The position numbers and the translations under genes were made by a program. Below are positions 9,041-18,449 of a DNA stretch of 64,000 bases, in pieces. The stretch is from the NCBI RefSeq assembly GCF_017652985.1, contig NZ_JAGGDJ010000002.1, forward strand, positions 544,557 through 608,556, in the 5' to 3' direction. The stretch's first letter is position 1. Every line of letters starts with the position of its first letter. The notes below the pieces were generated by a model. The model ran no database searches, was not told the origin of the DNA, and was given only the letters and a program-made list of their open reading frames with translations. Source of the stretch: Paenibacillus artemisiicola (GTDB lineage Bacteria > Bacillota > Bacilli > Paenibacillales > Paenibacillaceae).

Positions 9041-10642
9041 TTGAAAGCAAAAGCACAAAGATCGATCTGCATTGCTTTGGTAGCGCTGTCATTTTCATCG
9101 GCGTTGGCCGCTTGTCAGAGCAATTCGCCAAGCGACGCGCAAAATGGCGCAGCAGGCACCGCAGACGAACATCGAACCCTAACGGTCGAAGTGTTCGACA
9201 GAGGCAAACCCGGACAGCCGGATTTGAATCATAACTTCTGGACCACGTATATCAACGATAACTTCGGCAAACAGTTCAATGCCACGGTCAAATTCGTGTC
9301 CGTTCCCAGAGCCCAGGAAGTCGACAAGTTGAATGTCTTGATGGCAGCCGGACAGGCCCCTGACATTTCCTACACGTACAACCAGGGCGTTGTTTATAAT
9401 TATGTGCAGCAGGGCGGCTTGGCAGAGCTGGATTCGGTCCTTCAGGAGCATGGATCCACGCTTACGAAGTATCTTGGCGATGATGTCTTAAAGTACGGCA
9501 AATTCAACGGCAAGCAGTATGCCGTACCGGGCAAGCGGACGGTTCTCGCGGGTTCGAATACGTTTATCCGCAAAGACTGGCTCGATAAATTGGGTCTTCC
9601 CGTTCCTACTACGCCGGAAGAATTCTATGATACCATGGTTGCGTTCAAAGAGAAGAACCCCGGAAAGGTTACCGGCGTCATTCCTTATGCGTATTCCCTG
9701 CAACCCGCAAATCCCGGGCTGAGCTATATACCGGAAGCCTTCAAACCATCCAATCTTACCGAGGAACAGGTTGCCACGCTTCAGCCGAAAGCGATATGGG
9801 AGGCGAACTGGAGCATGCCAGGGTTTGATAAAGCCGTTCAATACATGAACAAGATGTATCATGCAGGCTTGATCAGCCCGAATTTCGCAACCGACAAGGA
9901 TGGAAAACTGTCGGATGCGGATATTTCCAACGGGAAAGTCGGAGCATTCCAAACGAACTGGGATGGTCCGTACAGGACGGCTCCCGGTACCTACGCCAAC
10001 CTGGTAAAGAACGTTCCCGGTGCCGAGCTTATTCCGATCGATCCTTGGCAGAACGACGCGGGCAAGCATCCGAAGAACGGGTACAGCCCGAATGGCATGT
10101 ACGTCATTATCCCTAAATCCAGCAAGAATGTTGACCTTGCCATACAGTACCTGAACTGGATGGCTGACCCTAAGGTAACCCTCTTCCTTCAGAACGGCGA
10201 GGAAGGCGTCGACTACAACATGGTGAACGGCGTTCCCAAACAGACAGGGACGACGAATTCCGGCGATAAGATGATGACGGTAGCCAACAACCTCGACTAT
10301 GATATTCTTTCGAACGGGATCGAACTTGGGGATCCGAAAAAGAATGAAGCCGCCATTTCCACGGGTTATCCCGGTTATGAGAAGGATGTCGAGAATGCGT
10401 TGAAGGTAGGCATGGTCGACTATTATACGAATTACTTCTATTCCATACCGAATGCGGCCGATGCCAAAAACAACGCGGCGCTTAAGAATCTCTCGGCTCA
10501 AATGCTTGCCAAACTGATCGTTGCGAAACCGGCCGAAGTAGACAGCCTGTACCAAACATTGGTTCAGCAGTACATGGATCAAGGCGGCAAGGCGGTCGAA
10601 GACGAGTATATCAAGAACTACAAGGATCAGAATAGCAAATAA
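9041..10642 (+). CDS. Extracellular solute-binding lipoprotein of the ABC transporter
   Basis: 533 aa, LplA/YtcQ-like family 1 binding protein. Signal peptide with lipobox LAAC near residue 25, a Ser/Asn/Ala-rich linker, then the two-lobed binding domain (APDISYTYNQG; FIRKDWLDKLGLPVPTTPEEFYD is the typical hinge-side segment). It captures the substrate, probably an oligouronide or short glycan judged only by the uxu neighbours, and delivers it to the two permeases upstream. The start is a TTG at 9041 with AAGGAGTG at 9026-9033. Last gene of the operon; a terminator follows. Confidence 0.94.
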   Translation: MKAKAQRSICIALVALSFSSALAACQSNSPSDAQNGAAGTADEHRTLTVEVFDRGKPGQPDLNHNFWTTYINDNFGKQFNATVKFVSVPRAQEVDKLNVLMAAGQAPDISYTYNQGVVYNYVQQGGLAELDSVLQEHGSTLTKYLGDDVLKYGKFNGKQYAVPGKRTVLAGSNTFIRKDWLDKLGLPVPTTPEEFYDTMVAFKEKNPGKVTGVIPYAYSLQPANPGLSYIPEAFKPSNLTEEQVATLQPKAIWEANWSMPGFDKAVQYMNKMYHAGLISPNFATDKDGKLSDADISNGKVGAFQTNWDGPYRTAPGTYANLVKNVPGAELIPIDPWQNDAGKHPKNGYSPNGMYVIIPKSSKNVDLAIQYLNWMADPKVTLFLQNGEEGVDYNMVNGVPKQTGTTNSGDKMMTVANNLDYDILSNGIELGDPKKNEAAISTGYPGYEKDVENALKVGMVDYYTNYFYSIPNAADAKNNAALKNLSAQMLAKLIVAKPAEVDSLYQTLVQQYMDQGGKAVEDEYIKNYKDQNSK

Positions 10643-10657
10643 CCCCGCGTAGAGTCC

Positions 10658-10687
10658 AAATAGTCGCCTTGAGCGGCTATTTTTTTG
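10658..10687 (+). terminator. Rho-independent terminator of the hexuronate/ABC operon
   Basis: Ten-base stem AAATAGTCGC / GCGGCTATTT (one G-T pair), 5-nt loop and a run of T, 15 nt after the lipoprotein stop. Confidence 0.9.
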
Positions 10688-10814
10688 CACAGCGACCCCG
10701 CGCGTTCCTTTGCATGCGAAAGGGGTCGTCTACAGCGTCTGTTAGAGTCCGGCCGCGGCTGTTGACCGCCGGTAATTGCTGGACGGAAAAACGCTCCTCT
10801 GCTAAGATGAAATT

Positions 10815-10843
10815 ATATTATAGCATGCTGTTTGATATTATAG
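10815..10843 (+). promoter_or_regulatory. Two direct ATATTATAG repeats before the IclR gene
   Basis: ATATTATAG occurs at 10815-10823 and 10835-10843, exactly 20 bp (two helical turns) apart, 24 bp before the IclR start. Each copy also contains a -10-like TATTAT. A regulator-binding pair overlapping the promoter is plausible, perhaps for IclR autoregulation. Confidence 0.35.
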
Positions 10844-10866
10844 AACATTAGAAAAGGCTGATCATC

Positions 10867-11625
10867 ATGCCCATCATCCAGGCGTTGGACCGCTCGTTAA
10901 AAATCATCGACCTGTTCGACGAGCAGAACCGGGAACTGAAAATAACCGATATCAGCCGGCAGATGAATTTGCACAAAAGCACCGTTCATTCGCTGCTCAA
11001 GACGCTGCAGCTGCACGGCTACATCGACCAGGACGAGGAAACGGGCAAATACCGGCTGGGAATGCGGCTCGTGGAGAAGGGACAGCTGCTGCTGCAAGGC
11101 TTGGACATTCGCCAAGCGGCAAGGCCGCATCTGCTCAAGCTGTCCGAGCGGACGGGGCAAACCGCTCATCTGGTCGTGCTCGACAGGGCGGAAGGCGTGT
11201 ACATCGATAAGGTCGAAGGGGCCAAGGCGGTTATCCGCTATTCCCGGATCGGGCGGCGCGTGCCGCTGCACAGCAGCGCGGTCGGCAAAGTGCTCGCGGC
11301 GTATCAGCCGCCGAATATGCTCGCGCGGATGCTAAGCGGATACAGCTACAGTCGGCACACGCCGCATACCATCGACGGCGAACCGGCGTTTCTCGCGGAA
11401 CTCGAACGGGTGCGCGAGAGCGGAATCGCCTATGACCGCGAGGAGAACGAAGCGGGCGTACGCTGCGCCGCCGCTCCGGTATTCGACCATAACGGCCATG
11501 TCGCCGCCGCGATCAGCATGTCCACGCTCCTTTCCCATGTCGACGAAGCGATGCTGGCGCGTTTTGTCTCGCTGCTGCTGGAGGCAACCAAACAGATTTC
11601 GTTGCATTTAGGTTACCGCGATTAG
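10867..11625 (+). CDS. IclR-family transcriptional regulator (KdgR-like)
   Basis: 252 aa. N-terminal winged helix (ITDISRQMNLHKSTVHSLLKTLQLHGYID, residues about 20-60) and the C-terminal IclR effector domain (VPLHSSAVGKVLAAY; GIAYDREENEAGVRCAAAPVFD). IclR proteins of this type, including KdgR, respond to 2-keto-3-deoxy sugar acids or aromatic acids. It is followed after 97 nt by a 2-keto-3-deoxy acid dehydratase candidate, so it probably controls the genes from 11723 on. Confidence 0.92.
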   Translation: MPIIQALDRSLKIIDLFDEQNRELKITDISRQMNLHKSTVHSLLKTLQLHGYIDQDEETGKYRLGMRLVEKGQLLLQGLDIRQAARPHLLKLSERTGQTAHLVVLDRAEGVYIDKVEGAKAVIRYSRIGRRVPLHSSAVGKVLAAYQPPNMLARMLSGYSYSRHTPHTIDGEPAFLAELERVRESGIAYDREENEAGVRCAAAPVFDHNGHVAAAISMSTLLSHVDEAMLARFVSLLLEATKQISLHLGYRD

Positions 11626-11722
11626 CGCTTGACCCTATGCAAGCCGCGGTTGTTCGATGCGACCGCATCTTCCATATTTTTCGCGAACGTGGTTTTATAC
11701 TTTAAAATGAATGGGTGATCTT

Positions 11723-12598
11723 ATGCGAATCATTCGATTTGTGGAAGGCGATGCTCGCGTACTGGCCGCATTGACGGACGAGAATCAGGTGTACCCGCTG
11801 CCGGACTCCGATTTTATGACGCTTGTCCGAAGAGCGGACCGCGAAGGTTGCTCGGTATTGGAAGCGGTTAACCGCCAGATTGCCGGAGCCGTTCCTTCGG
11901 ATAAGGACTTCGGGTCCCTCGCTCTCGCGGCGCCGATCGATGCTCCCGAAGTGTGGGCGGCGGGCGTTACCTATCTGCGGAGCAAGGAAGCGCGCAATTA
12001 CGAAGCGACGGGCGGCCGGCTGGATGCCTCGACGTTCTATGACAAGGTGTACGACGCGGAACGGCCGGAGCTGTTCATGAAATCGACGGCTGCCCGTACG
12101 GTAGGACCGGGCGGCGACGTTTGTCTGCGCAGCGACTCGTCCTGGCAGGTGCCGGAGCCCGAGCTTGCGCTCGTGCTCGACGGCGGCGGCGGCATTATCG
12201 GCTACACCATCGGCAACGACATGAGCTGCCGCGATATCGAGGGCGAGAATCCGCTCTACCTGCCGCAGGCGAAAATTTGGCGTCAATCCTGCTCCATCGG
12301 TCCGGCGATCAGATTGGCCGACACGATGTCCGATCCGTACAAGCTGACGATTACGTGCCGAATTTTCCGGGACGGCGAGAAGGTCGTCGAGGAATCGGCG
12401 AGCACGGGCCAATTGAAGCGGAAGCTGGATGAGCTGGTCGCTTATTTGGCCAAGGACAACATCCTGTTCGACGGCACCGTGCTGCTGACGGGCACTTGCA
12501 TCGTGCCTCCGAATCAATTCACGCTGGCGCCCGGAGACCGGATCGAAATCGACATTACGGGAATCGGCACGCTGACGAATACGGCCGTCTCCGCTTAG
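11723..12598 (+). CDS. FAH-family 2-keto-3-deoxy-pentonate dehydratase candidate
   Basis: 291 aa fumarylacetoacetate-hydrolase fold. Motifs include AGVTYLRSKEARNYEA, ERPELFMKSTAARTVGPG, the Glu pair PEPELALVL that binds the metal, and GYTIGNDMSCRDIEGENP followed by LYLPQAKIW. This pattern is that of archaeal and bacterial 2-dehydro-3-deoxy-D-arabinonate/xylonate dehydratases, which give alpha-ketoglutarate semialdehyde. The next gene encodes a dehydrogenase fitting that product, which strengthens the call. ATG 11723 is preferred over 11711 because GGGTGATC precedes it. A different beta-keto acid hydrolase activity remains possible. Confidence 0.75.
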   Translation: MRIIRFVEGDARVLAALTDENQVYPLPDSDFMTLVRRADREGCSVLEAVNRQIAGAVPSDKDFGSLALAAPIDAPEVWAAGVTYLRSKEARNYEATGGRLDASTFYDKVYDAERPELFMKSTAARTVGPGGDVCLRSDSSWQVPEPELALVLDGGGGIIGYTIGNDMSCRDIEGENPLYLPQAKIWRQSCSIGPAIRLADTMSDPYKLTITCRIFRDGEKVVEESASTGQLKRKLDELVAYLAKDNILFDGTVLLTGTCIVPPNQFTLAPGDRIEIDITGIGTLTNTAVSA

Positions 12599-12666
12599 CG
12601 CTAAGCGCGTTTGTTTAATAGGAAGTCGTTCATTTCTATATTTCTTTGCGAGAGGATGGATCGTCC

Positions 12667-14133
12667 ATGCATGCTGTTCAAGAGCCTCAAATGATCGGCA
12701 ATTATATCGGCGGCCAGTGGAAGGCGCCGGCAGGCGGCGGGAGTACGCCGAGCATCAATCCCGCCAGGAAGAGCGAAATCGTCGGCTACGTGCCCGATTC
12801 GCAGATCGGCGATCTGAATGAGGCCGTCGAAGCGGCGGAAGCGGCCAGACGGTCTTGGCGCAAGCTGGCCGGCTCGCAGCGCGGCGCGCTGCTGTTCAAG
12901 GCGGCGGACGCGATGGAGCGCAGACTCGACGAGATCGGGCGGACGATGTCGCGGGAGATGGGCAAGACGTTCGCCGAGGCGAAAGGCGAGACGGCGCGCG
13001 GCGTGGCGATTCTGCGCTATTATGCGGGGGAAGGCATAAGGAAAATCGGCGACGTCATTCCGTCGACCGACGCCGATGCGTTCATGTTTACGACCCGTTC
13101 GCCGCTTGGCGTCGTGGGCGTGATTTCGCCGTGGAATTTTCCGGTGGCGATTCCGGTCTGGAAGATGGCCCCGGCTTTGATTTACGGTAACGCGGTCGTG
13201 TGGAAGCCGGCGACGGAGACGGCGGTAACCGCCGCGAAAATCGCGGAATGCTTCCATGAAGCGGGACTGCCGGCCGGGGTCCTGAACATGGTCATCGGCG
13301 GCGGCCGCGTCATCGGGCAGGGGATCGCTTCGCATCCCGGCATTCACGGCGTGACGTTCACCGGTTCCAACGAGGTCGGCAAGCAAATCGGCCAAACCGC
13401 ATTGAGCCGCGGGGCGAAATATCAGCTGGAGATGGGCGGGAAGAATCCGATCGTCATCGCCGCGGACGCCGATCTCGATCTGGCCGTCGAAGCGACGATT
13501 AGCGGCGGGCTGCGCTCCACCGGCCAGAAATGCACGGCTACGAGCCGCGTTATCGTCGTTCGCGACGTGTACGAGGCTTTCAAGGAAAAGCTGGTAAGCC
13601 AGGTCAAAGCGCTTAAAGTCGGCGACGGCTTGGAAGCATCGACGTGGCTCGGGCCTTGCGCCAACGAGAAGCAGATGGAAACCGTCCTGTCCTACATCAA
13701 TCGGGGCAAAGAGGAAGGCGCGGTCCTGCTGTGCGGCGGCGAACGGCCTGAAGGCGCGGAGTTGGCGGACGGGTTCTACGTCACGCCGGCCGTATTCGAC
13801 CGGGTGACGAGCGGGATGGCGATCGCGCAGGAGGAAATCTTCGGACCTGTGCTGACGCTGATCGAGGCCGACGATTTCGAATCGGCGATCGGGTTGGCGA
13901 ATGATACGGAATTCGGGCTGAGCGCCTCGGTCTATACGCGGGATATCGGCAACGTGCTGTCCTTCGTTCATGAGATGGATGCCGGTCTTGTCCGGATCAA
14001 TGCCGAGACGGCCGGGGTGGAACTGCAGGCTCCGTTTGGCGGCATGAAGCAGTCGAGCTCGCATTCGAGAGAGCAGGGACAGGCGGCGATCGAGTTCTAT
14101 ACGTCCGTCAAAACGGTGTTTATTAAACCGTAA
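12667..14133 (+). CDS. Aldehyde dehydrogenase, alpha-ketoglutarate-semialdehyde (2,5-dioxovalerate) type
   Basis: 488 aa NAD(P)-dependent aldehyde dehydrogenase with all key residues: PWNFP Asn157, Lys180, LEMGGKN Glu255 and catalytic GQKCT Cys289. The [12 protein letters not shown] context and the ending [16 protein letters not shown] match the Bacillus GucD/YcbD group that oxidises 2,5-dioxovalerate to alpha-ketoglutarate. With the FAH dehydratase upstream it would complete a non-phosphorylative pentonate route. ATG 12667 has GAGAGG upstream; a TTG start at 12646 is an alternative. Substrate assignment comes from motif and context. Confidence 0.82.
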   Translation: MHAVQEPQMIGNYIGGQWKAPAGGGSTPSINPARKSEIVGYVPDSQIGDLNEAVEAAEAARRSWRKLAGSQRGALLFKAADAMERRLDEIGRTMSREMGKTFAEAKGETARGVAILRYYAGEGIRKIGDVIPSTDADAFMFTTRSPLGVVGVISPWNFPVAIPVWKMAPALIYGNAVVWKPATETAVTAAKIAECFHEAGLPAGVLNMVIGGGRVIGQGIASHPGIHGVTFTGSNEVGKQIGQTALSRGAKYQLEMGGKNPIVIAADADLDLAVEATISGGLRSTGQKCTATSRVIVVRDVYEAFKEKLVSQVKALKVGDGLEASTWLGPCANEKQMETVLSYINRGKEEGAVLLCGGERPEGAELADGFYVTPAVFDRVTSGMAIAQEEIFGPVLTLIEADDFESAIGLANDTEFGLSASVYTRDIGNVLSFVHEMDAGLVRINAETAGVELQAPFGGMKQSSSHSREQGQAAIEFYTSVKTVFIKP

Positions 14134-14159
14134 CCGCTTCGGATAAGGTGGAATGAAAG

Positions 14160-15245
14160 TTGGGCAAACCCGCGGTATTCAGCATTATCGGAGGGGCCGG
14201 ATTCCGGGCGCAATATTATCTCCGCATTGCGAAGGCGCTTCCCGACCGGTTTCGGGTAAGCGCCATGACGGTCCGCGACGAGGCTAAAGGACGGGAAATG
14301 GAGAAGCGGTGGCAGGTGCCGGCCTATCGGACGATGGAGCAGATGCTGGAGAAAGACCGTCCGGACTTCGTCGTGGTGTCCGTCAGCGGATCGGCGCAGC
14401 CGGGCTATTTGCTTCAGCTCGCCGAACTCGGCATTCCGGCGTTGGCGGAAACACCGCCCGCGCCGAACCTCGAAGGGCTGATCGAGCTGCACGAGAAGCT
14501 GACGCTCCCTGGCGCCCGCATTCAAGTTGCCGAGCAGTACCAATTCCACCCGCTGAACGAGGCCAGAATGGCCGTTATTCGGGACGGAAGGCTCGGGGAA
14601 ATTACGCAGGCGACCGTATCGATATCCCATCTGTATCATGGCGTCAGTCTGCTGCGCAAAATGCTCGGCATCGGGTTCGAGGACGTCGCGATTCGCGGAA
14701 TGCGGTTCGAATCCGACTGGCTGGCCGGCCCGAACCGGAGCGGTCCGCCGAAAGAGGAGAAAATCGCGACCTCGCGGCGGGATCTGGCTTGGCTCGATTT
14801 CGGGAATAAGCTCGGCATCTACGATTTCACCTCCGACCAGCACCGGTCTTGGATTCGCTCCAATCATCTGTCCGTCCGCGGCGTGCGCGGCGAAATCTTC
14901 GACCGCCGTCTGAGTCTCCTGCACGATTACAAGACGGCGCGGCCGCTTGAATTCCGGCGGATCAACAAGGGCGAATGGGAAAACGCCGAAGGGTATTTCC
15001 TGCAGGGGATTATGGCGGGGGACCAATGGGTATACGAGAATCCGTTCATGCCGGGCAGGCTGTACGACGATGAGATCGCGATCGCTTCCTGCTTACAGAA
15101 GATGGCCGCTTATGCCGCCGGCGGGCCGGATTTTTACGGGCTGCCGGAAGCGTCGCAGGACTGCTATCTCGGTTATTTGATCGAGCAGGCCATTCAAACC
15201 GGCGAGAACGTGCCGTCCGTCCGCCAGCCGTGGGCGCCGAAATAA
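14160..15245 (+). CDS. Gfo/Idh/MocA-fold protein lacking the conserved EKP lysine
   Basis: 361 aa from a TTG start with AAGGTGG upstream. The N-terminal Rossmann motif is recognisable (SIIGGAGFRAQYY), but the family's catalytic/cofactor motif EKP reads E97-T98-P99 (PALAETPPAP), so the lysine is missing. The C-terminal domain is present but diverged. It lies in the run IclR-dehydratase-semialdehyde dehydrogenase, where a sugar dehydrogenase would be expected, yet without the lysine it may be inactive, use another mechanism, or act as a sensor. Function is therefore left open. Confidence 0.75.
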   Translation: MGKPAVFSIIGGAGFRAQYYLRIAKALPDRFRVSAMTVRDEAKGREMEKRWQVPAYRTMEQMLEKDRPDFVVVSVSGSAQPGYLLQLAELGIPALAETPPAPNLEGLIELHEKLTLPGARIQVAEQYQFHPLNEARMAVIRDGRLGEITQATVSISHLYHGVSLLRKMLGIGFEDVAIRGMRFESDWLAGPNRSGPPKEEKIATSRRDLAWLDFGNKLGIYDFTSDQHRSWIRSNHLSVRGVRGEIFDRRLSLLHDYKTARPLEFRRINKGEWENAEGYFLQGIMAGDQWVYENPFMPGRLYDDEIAIASCLQKMAAYAAGGPDFYGLPEASQDCYLGYLIEQAIQTGENVPSVRQPWAPK

Positions 15246-15343
15246 GCGGCAAGGCGCGTTAGACCGACAAGCTGCGCCGTCCAAAAGGAAGATATGAGCT
15301 CTACTCCCGCAAACTTCATGCCTAACTCTAAGGAGGCAATACC

Positions 15344-16210
15344 ATGACAATGCCGCAACGCAAGCTAGGTTCGACGGGAATCATCGTGGGGGAAATCGGA
15401 ATGGGCGGCATGCCGCTGTCCGTTACCGGGCGCCCTTCCGAGGAAGACGGCATCCGAACGGTGCATGCCGCATGGGAGCAAGGCATAACACTGTTCGATA
15501 CGGCCGATTCGTACTGCTTGAACGCGACCGAGAACGGTCATAACGAACGACTGCTGGCCAAAGCTTTGCAGCATCATCCCGAAGCGGTCATCGCGACAAA
15601 AGGCGGCCACATTCGTCCGGAAGGACGCTGGGAAACCGATGGCCGTCCCGAACACTTGCGTCAAGCGTGCGAGGACAGTTTGCGCGCGCTCGGCGTGGAA
15701 GCGATCACGCTCTATCAATTCCACCGGCCGGATCCTAAGGTTCCGTTTGCGGAATCCGTGGGAACCGTCGCGGAATTGCAACGGGAAGGGAAGATCGTTC
15801 ACGTGGGCCTGTCGAACGTTTCCGTTGCTCAATTGGAACAAGCCCGCCAGATCGTAACGGTCGCGTCTGTTCAAAACCGCATGAATTTGTTTGACCATTC
15901 GTCCATGGACGTGCTGAAGCGCTGCGAAGAGCTCGGTATCGCGTTCCTGCCATACAGCCCCCTGAACGGCATGGGCAACGCGCGCGGCATCGGCAGCAAC
16001 GAGACGTTATCCCGGATCGCCGCAAGCCATGGCGCGTCGCCGCAGCAGATCGCGCTTGCCTGGCTGCTGCGGTTGTCGCCCGTGATTCTGCCGATTCCCG
16101 GCGCCAGCAAAGCGGCGAACATCGTGAACTGCGCCGGCGCTACCGACGTGAAGCTTTCCGCCGCGGACATCGACGAGTTAAACGGAATCGCCGCTCAAAT
16201 CACGGCCTAA
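15344..16210 (+). CDS. Aldo/keto reductase
   Basis: 288 aa (beta/alpha)8 NADPH-dependent oxidoreductase with the full catalytic tetrad: Asp52 and Tyr57 in FDTADSY, Lys86 in IATKGG, His127 in YQFHRPD, and the C-terminal cofactor region PIPGASK. It likely interconverts a sugar aldehyde or ketone within the surrounding sugar-acid pathway. TAAGGAGG lies 8 nt before the ATG. About 100 nt separate it from the preceding gene, with no clear terminator, so it is probably co-transcribed. Confidence 0.93.
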   Translation: MTMPQRKLGSTGIIVGEIGMGGMPLSVTGRPSEEDGIRTVHAAWEQGITLFDTADSYCLNATENGHNERLLAKALQHHPEAVIATKGGHIRPEGRWETDGRPEHLRQACEDSLRALGVEAITLYQFHRPDPKVPFAESVGTVAELQREGKIVHVGLSNVSVAQLEQARQIVTVASVQNRMNLFDHSSMDVLKRCEELGIAFLPYSPLNGMGNARGIGSNETLSRIAASHGASPQQIALAWLLRLSPVILPIPGASKAANIVNCAGATDVKLSAADIDELNGIAAQITA

Positions 16211-16327
16211 TTCCATCGGGTATGTATGTACGAAACCATCGCCAAGCGGGTGATGGTTTTTTACGCACCCGGTTCCGCGGATCTTTACGGGCCGAACTTA
16301 ACCTTACAATCCTGGAGGAATGGCTGC

Positions 16328-17308
16328 ATGAATACGGATCGAAGAGAAGGCATGAAAGTCGACAAGGAAAAGCTGAAACGTTTGGTTCGCGTCATTGCGC
16401 AAAAAGTCGGCATGCCGGAAGAAAAAGCGGCATTTCTAGCCGAATTATTAGTCAAAAACGACCTTAGAGGCATATTTAGTCACGGCACCGTACAGATCGC
16501 CGCCTATGCCCGGATTATGCGCGACGGACTGATTAATCCGGATCCGCAGTGCCGTATCGCAACGGATTCCCCGGCGACGATGATGATCGACGGAGACGGA
16601 GGTCTTGGCTATTTTGCTGCTTTCAGGGGAGCAGAGGAATTAATCGACCGCTGCCGCAAGACCGGAATTGCGGTCGCCGTTACGCGCAATCATGGACATA
16701 TCGGCGCGGCGGGGATTTATGCCCGTTTATTGGCCGAGAACGACCTCATTGGTTATGTCACGTCCGGACATCAGCTATCGCTGCGCCCCGAGGATTCCAT
16801 TATGCGGGCAGCGGGAGGTTCTCCGATGTCGTTCGCCGTGCCCGGCGGGGCAGAGGGTCCGATGGTGCTTGATTTTGGCGCCATGCATGACTTGTATGAA
16901 GACTCTCCCCATGTATCGCAGCTATTCGAATTAGCGCCCGGCCTTGTTTTTCGCAGCATGGGACTGGGGTTCATGTGCCAAGCCTTGGGAGGCTTTCTGG
17001 CAGGCGTTCCGGTAGAAGAAGAGCGGGCTGCGCGCAGGTACCAAGGCGCCAATCAGGGTTCTCTGATTATTGCGCTGGATCCGGGTTCATTCATAGATAC
17101 CGGAGCCTTCAAACATGAAATGGCAGCTTATAGGAAGTTAACCAGCCACATGCGTCCAATGCCGGGGTACGATAGGGCGACATTACCCGGCGTGCTGGAA
17201 TCCGAGCGCGAGGTCGATTTCGGCAACTCGGGCATTCCGGTAGACGAGCATCATAAGGCTGTCCTATCCGAGGCTGCGGCTGAATTCGGCGTGGAGATGC
17301 CCTTCTGA
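16328..17308 (+). CDS. Ldh2/malate dehydrogenase-family NAD(P) oxidoreductase
   Basis: 326 aa member of the YlbC/Ldh2 fold (malate, L-sulfolactate, ureidoglycolate or 2,3-diketo-gulonate dehydrogenases), structurally distinct from classical lactate dehydrogenase. Signatures: FSHGTVQIAAYARIM, NHGHIGAAGIYARLL with the catalytic His, SPMSFAVPGG and the C-terminal LPGVLESERE. It probably oxidises a 2-hydroxy acid formed in sugar-acid breakdown. The ATG at 16328 follows GGAGG at 16314-16318; the 34 extra codons of the longer frame lack homology. Exact substrate unknown. Confidence 0.88.
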   Translation: MNTDRREGMKVDKEKLKRLVRVIAQKVGMPEEKAAFLAELLVKNDLRGIFSHGTVQIAAYARIMRDGLINPDPQCRIATDSPATMMIDGDGGLGYFAAFRGAEELIDRCRKTGIAVAVTRNHGHIGAAGIYARLLAENDLIGYVTSGHQLSLRPEDSIMRAAGGSPMSFAVPGGAEGPMVLDFGAMHDLYEDSPHVSQLFELAPGLVFRSMGLGFMCQALGGFLAGVPVEEERAARRYQGANQGSLIIALDPGSFIDTGAFKHEMAAYRKLTSHMRPMPGYDRATLPGVLESEREVDFGNSGIPVDEHHKAVLSEAAAEFGVEMPF

Positions 17309-17363
17309 AGATCCTTCCATCACCCCCTCCGCGAACGGAGGATAACGAGAGGAGTGAATACGG

Positions 17364-18323
17364 ATGGCAATCCCTTTATTATTCGGTCCGTACGGGAGCG
17401 GGGAGCTCCCCGTTGACGTGAAAGACTATGGCGTCAACGCCAGATGGTTTCACCTGTTTAACGAAGCCGCTTTCGAAGCTTGCGCGGAGCAGGAATTGGA
17501 AGCCTGCGTGGAATTCAAAACGTTCCGTGCCGATTTTCAAGCGCATCCCGAGCTCATTCCCATCGGAGTCGACCGAAAACCGATTCGTTACGGCCGCTTG
17601 GTTCAAGGAATCTGTTTATCGCAAAAGGAGTACTTGGCCAAAATCGAAGAGGAACTGCTGGCGGGCATCAAGCAATTTAAACCCAGAGGAATATGGCTCG
17701 ATTATTTGACCTACGCCGGCTGGTTCGAAACTTCCGAGCCGGATCTGCAGGAAAGCTGCTTTTGCCCGGACTGCATTGCTGACTTCTGCAATACCGCCGC
17801 TGTCGACGCCGCGGATCCGCAAGAAATATTGGCCTGCTATTCGGAAGAATGGAAGCAGCATAAATGTCGTAAAATCGCCGATTTCGCGCTCCACTATGCG
17901 AGGTTGATCAAGGCACATGGGCCGGATTGCATCGTCGGCGCTTATATGTGTCCATGGACCCCCGATGAATTCGATGGCGCGCTGACCCGAATATTTGCCC
18001 AGAGCTATCACGACCTTGCGGAAGCGATTGACGTGTATACGCCGCTAATTTATGGTTCGAAAAGCGGGCGCGGCCCCGCCTGGGGAAGGGAATGGCTCGC
18101 ACAATCAGCCGGATTTGTTCCCGAAGGCCGCAAGGCTCAACTGATTTTGGATGCGTTGGATTACCCGGAGAGTCTGGAGGAAACCGCGCGATCCGAGGTT
18201 CCATCATGGGGCATTCAGGTATTTGCAGGCGCTTCGCTGTTTCGCGATAAGGAAAAAGCGATCGTGTTCAGGAATTCGGTTGAGACGATCCGGAACCTTC
18301 TCCCGGGCGATCGAAGCGTTTGA
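17364..18323 (+). CDS. Putative TIM-barrel glycoside-hydrolase-like protein with Cys cluster
   Basis: 319 aa, no signal peptide, so cytoplasmic. The order of segments suits a TIM barrel related to hypothetical glycosyl hydrolases: GIWLDYLTYAGWFE with acidic residues, then ESCFCPDCIADFC, a short Cys-x-x-Cys insertion of the kind seen in GHL-type barrels, then ADFALHYARLIKAHGPDCIVGAY and DVYTPLIYG. I cannot assign a family number or substrate. It ends the + strand run that starts with IclR; a good GAGAGGAG ribosome site precedes the ATG. A sugar isomerase is less likely because metal-ligand motifs are not seen. Confidence 0.7.
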   Translation: MAIPLLFGPYGSGELPVDVKDYGVNARWFHLFNEAAFEACAEQELEACVEFKTFRADFQAHPELIPIGVDRKPIRYGRLVQGICLSQKEYLAKIEEELLAGIKQFKPRGIWLDYLTYAGWFETSEPDLQESCFCPDCIADFCNTAAVDAADPQEILACYSEEWKQHKCRKIADFALHYARLIKAHGPDCIVGAYMCPWTPDEFDGALTRIFAQSYHDLAEAIDVYTPLIYGSKSGRGPAWGREWLAQSAGFVPEGRKAQLILDALDYPESLEETARSEVPSWGIQVFAGASLFRDKEKAIVFRNSVETIRNLLPGDRSV

Positions 18324-18449
18324 AGATCGTCTTCTCTTCCTGTAAGTTCATTTCGAGGCAAGCGAAGCGGCTCACCGGAGCAAGAAGAATAATTCGGCTC
18401 CGCTGCGGGAAAACCAACTAAGAAATGCAAACTACCCGTGGAGGAGTGA

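Noticed and set aside
9488..10690. 400-codon open frame on the minus strand
   Set aside because: Antisense to the binding lipoprotein with its signal and motifs on the other strand.
12601..14064. 487-codon open frame on the minus strand
   Set aside because: Antisense to the aldehyde dehydrogenase, Arg/His-rich, no domain.
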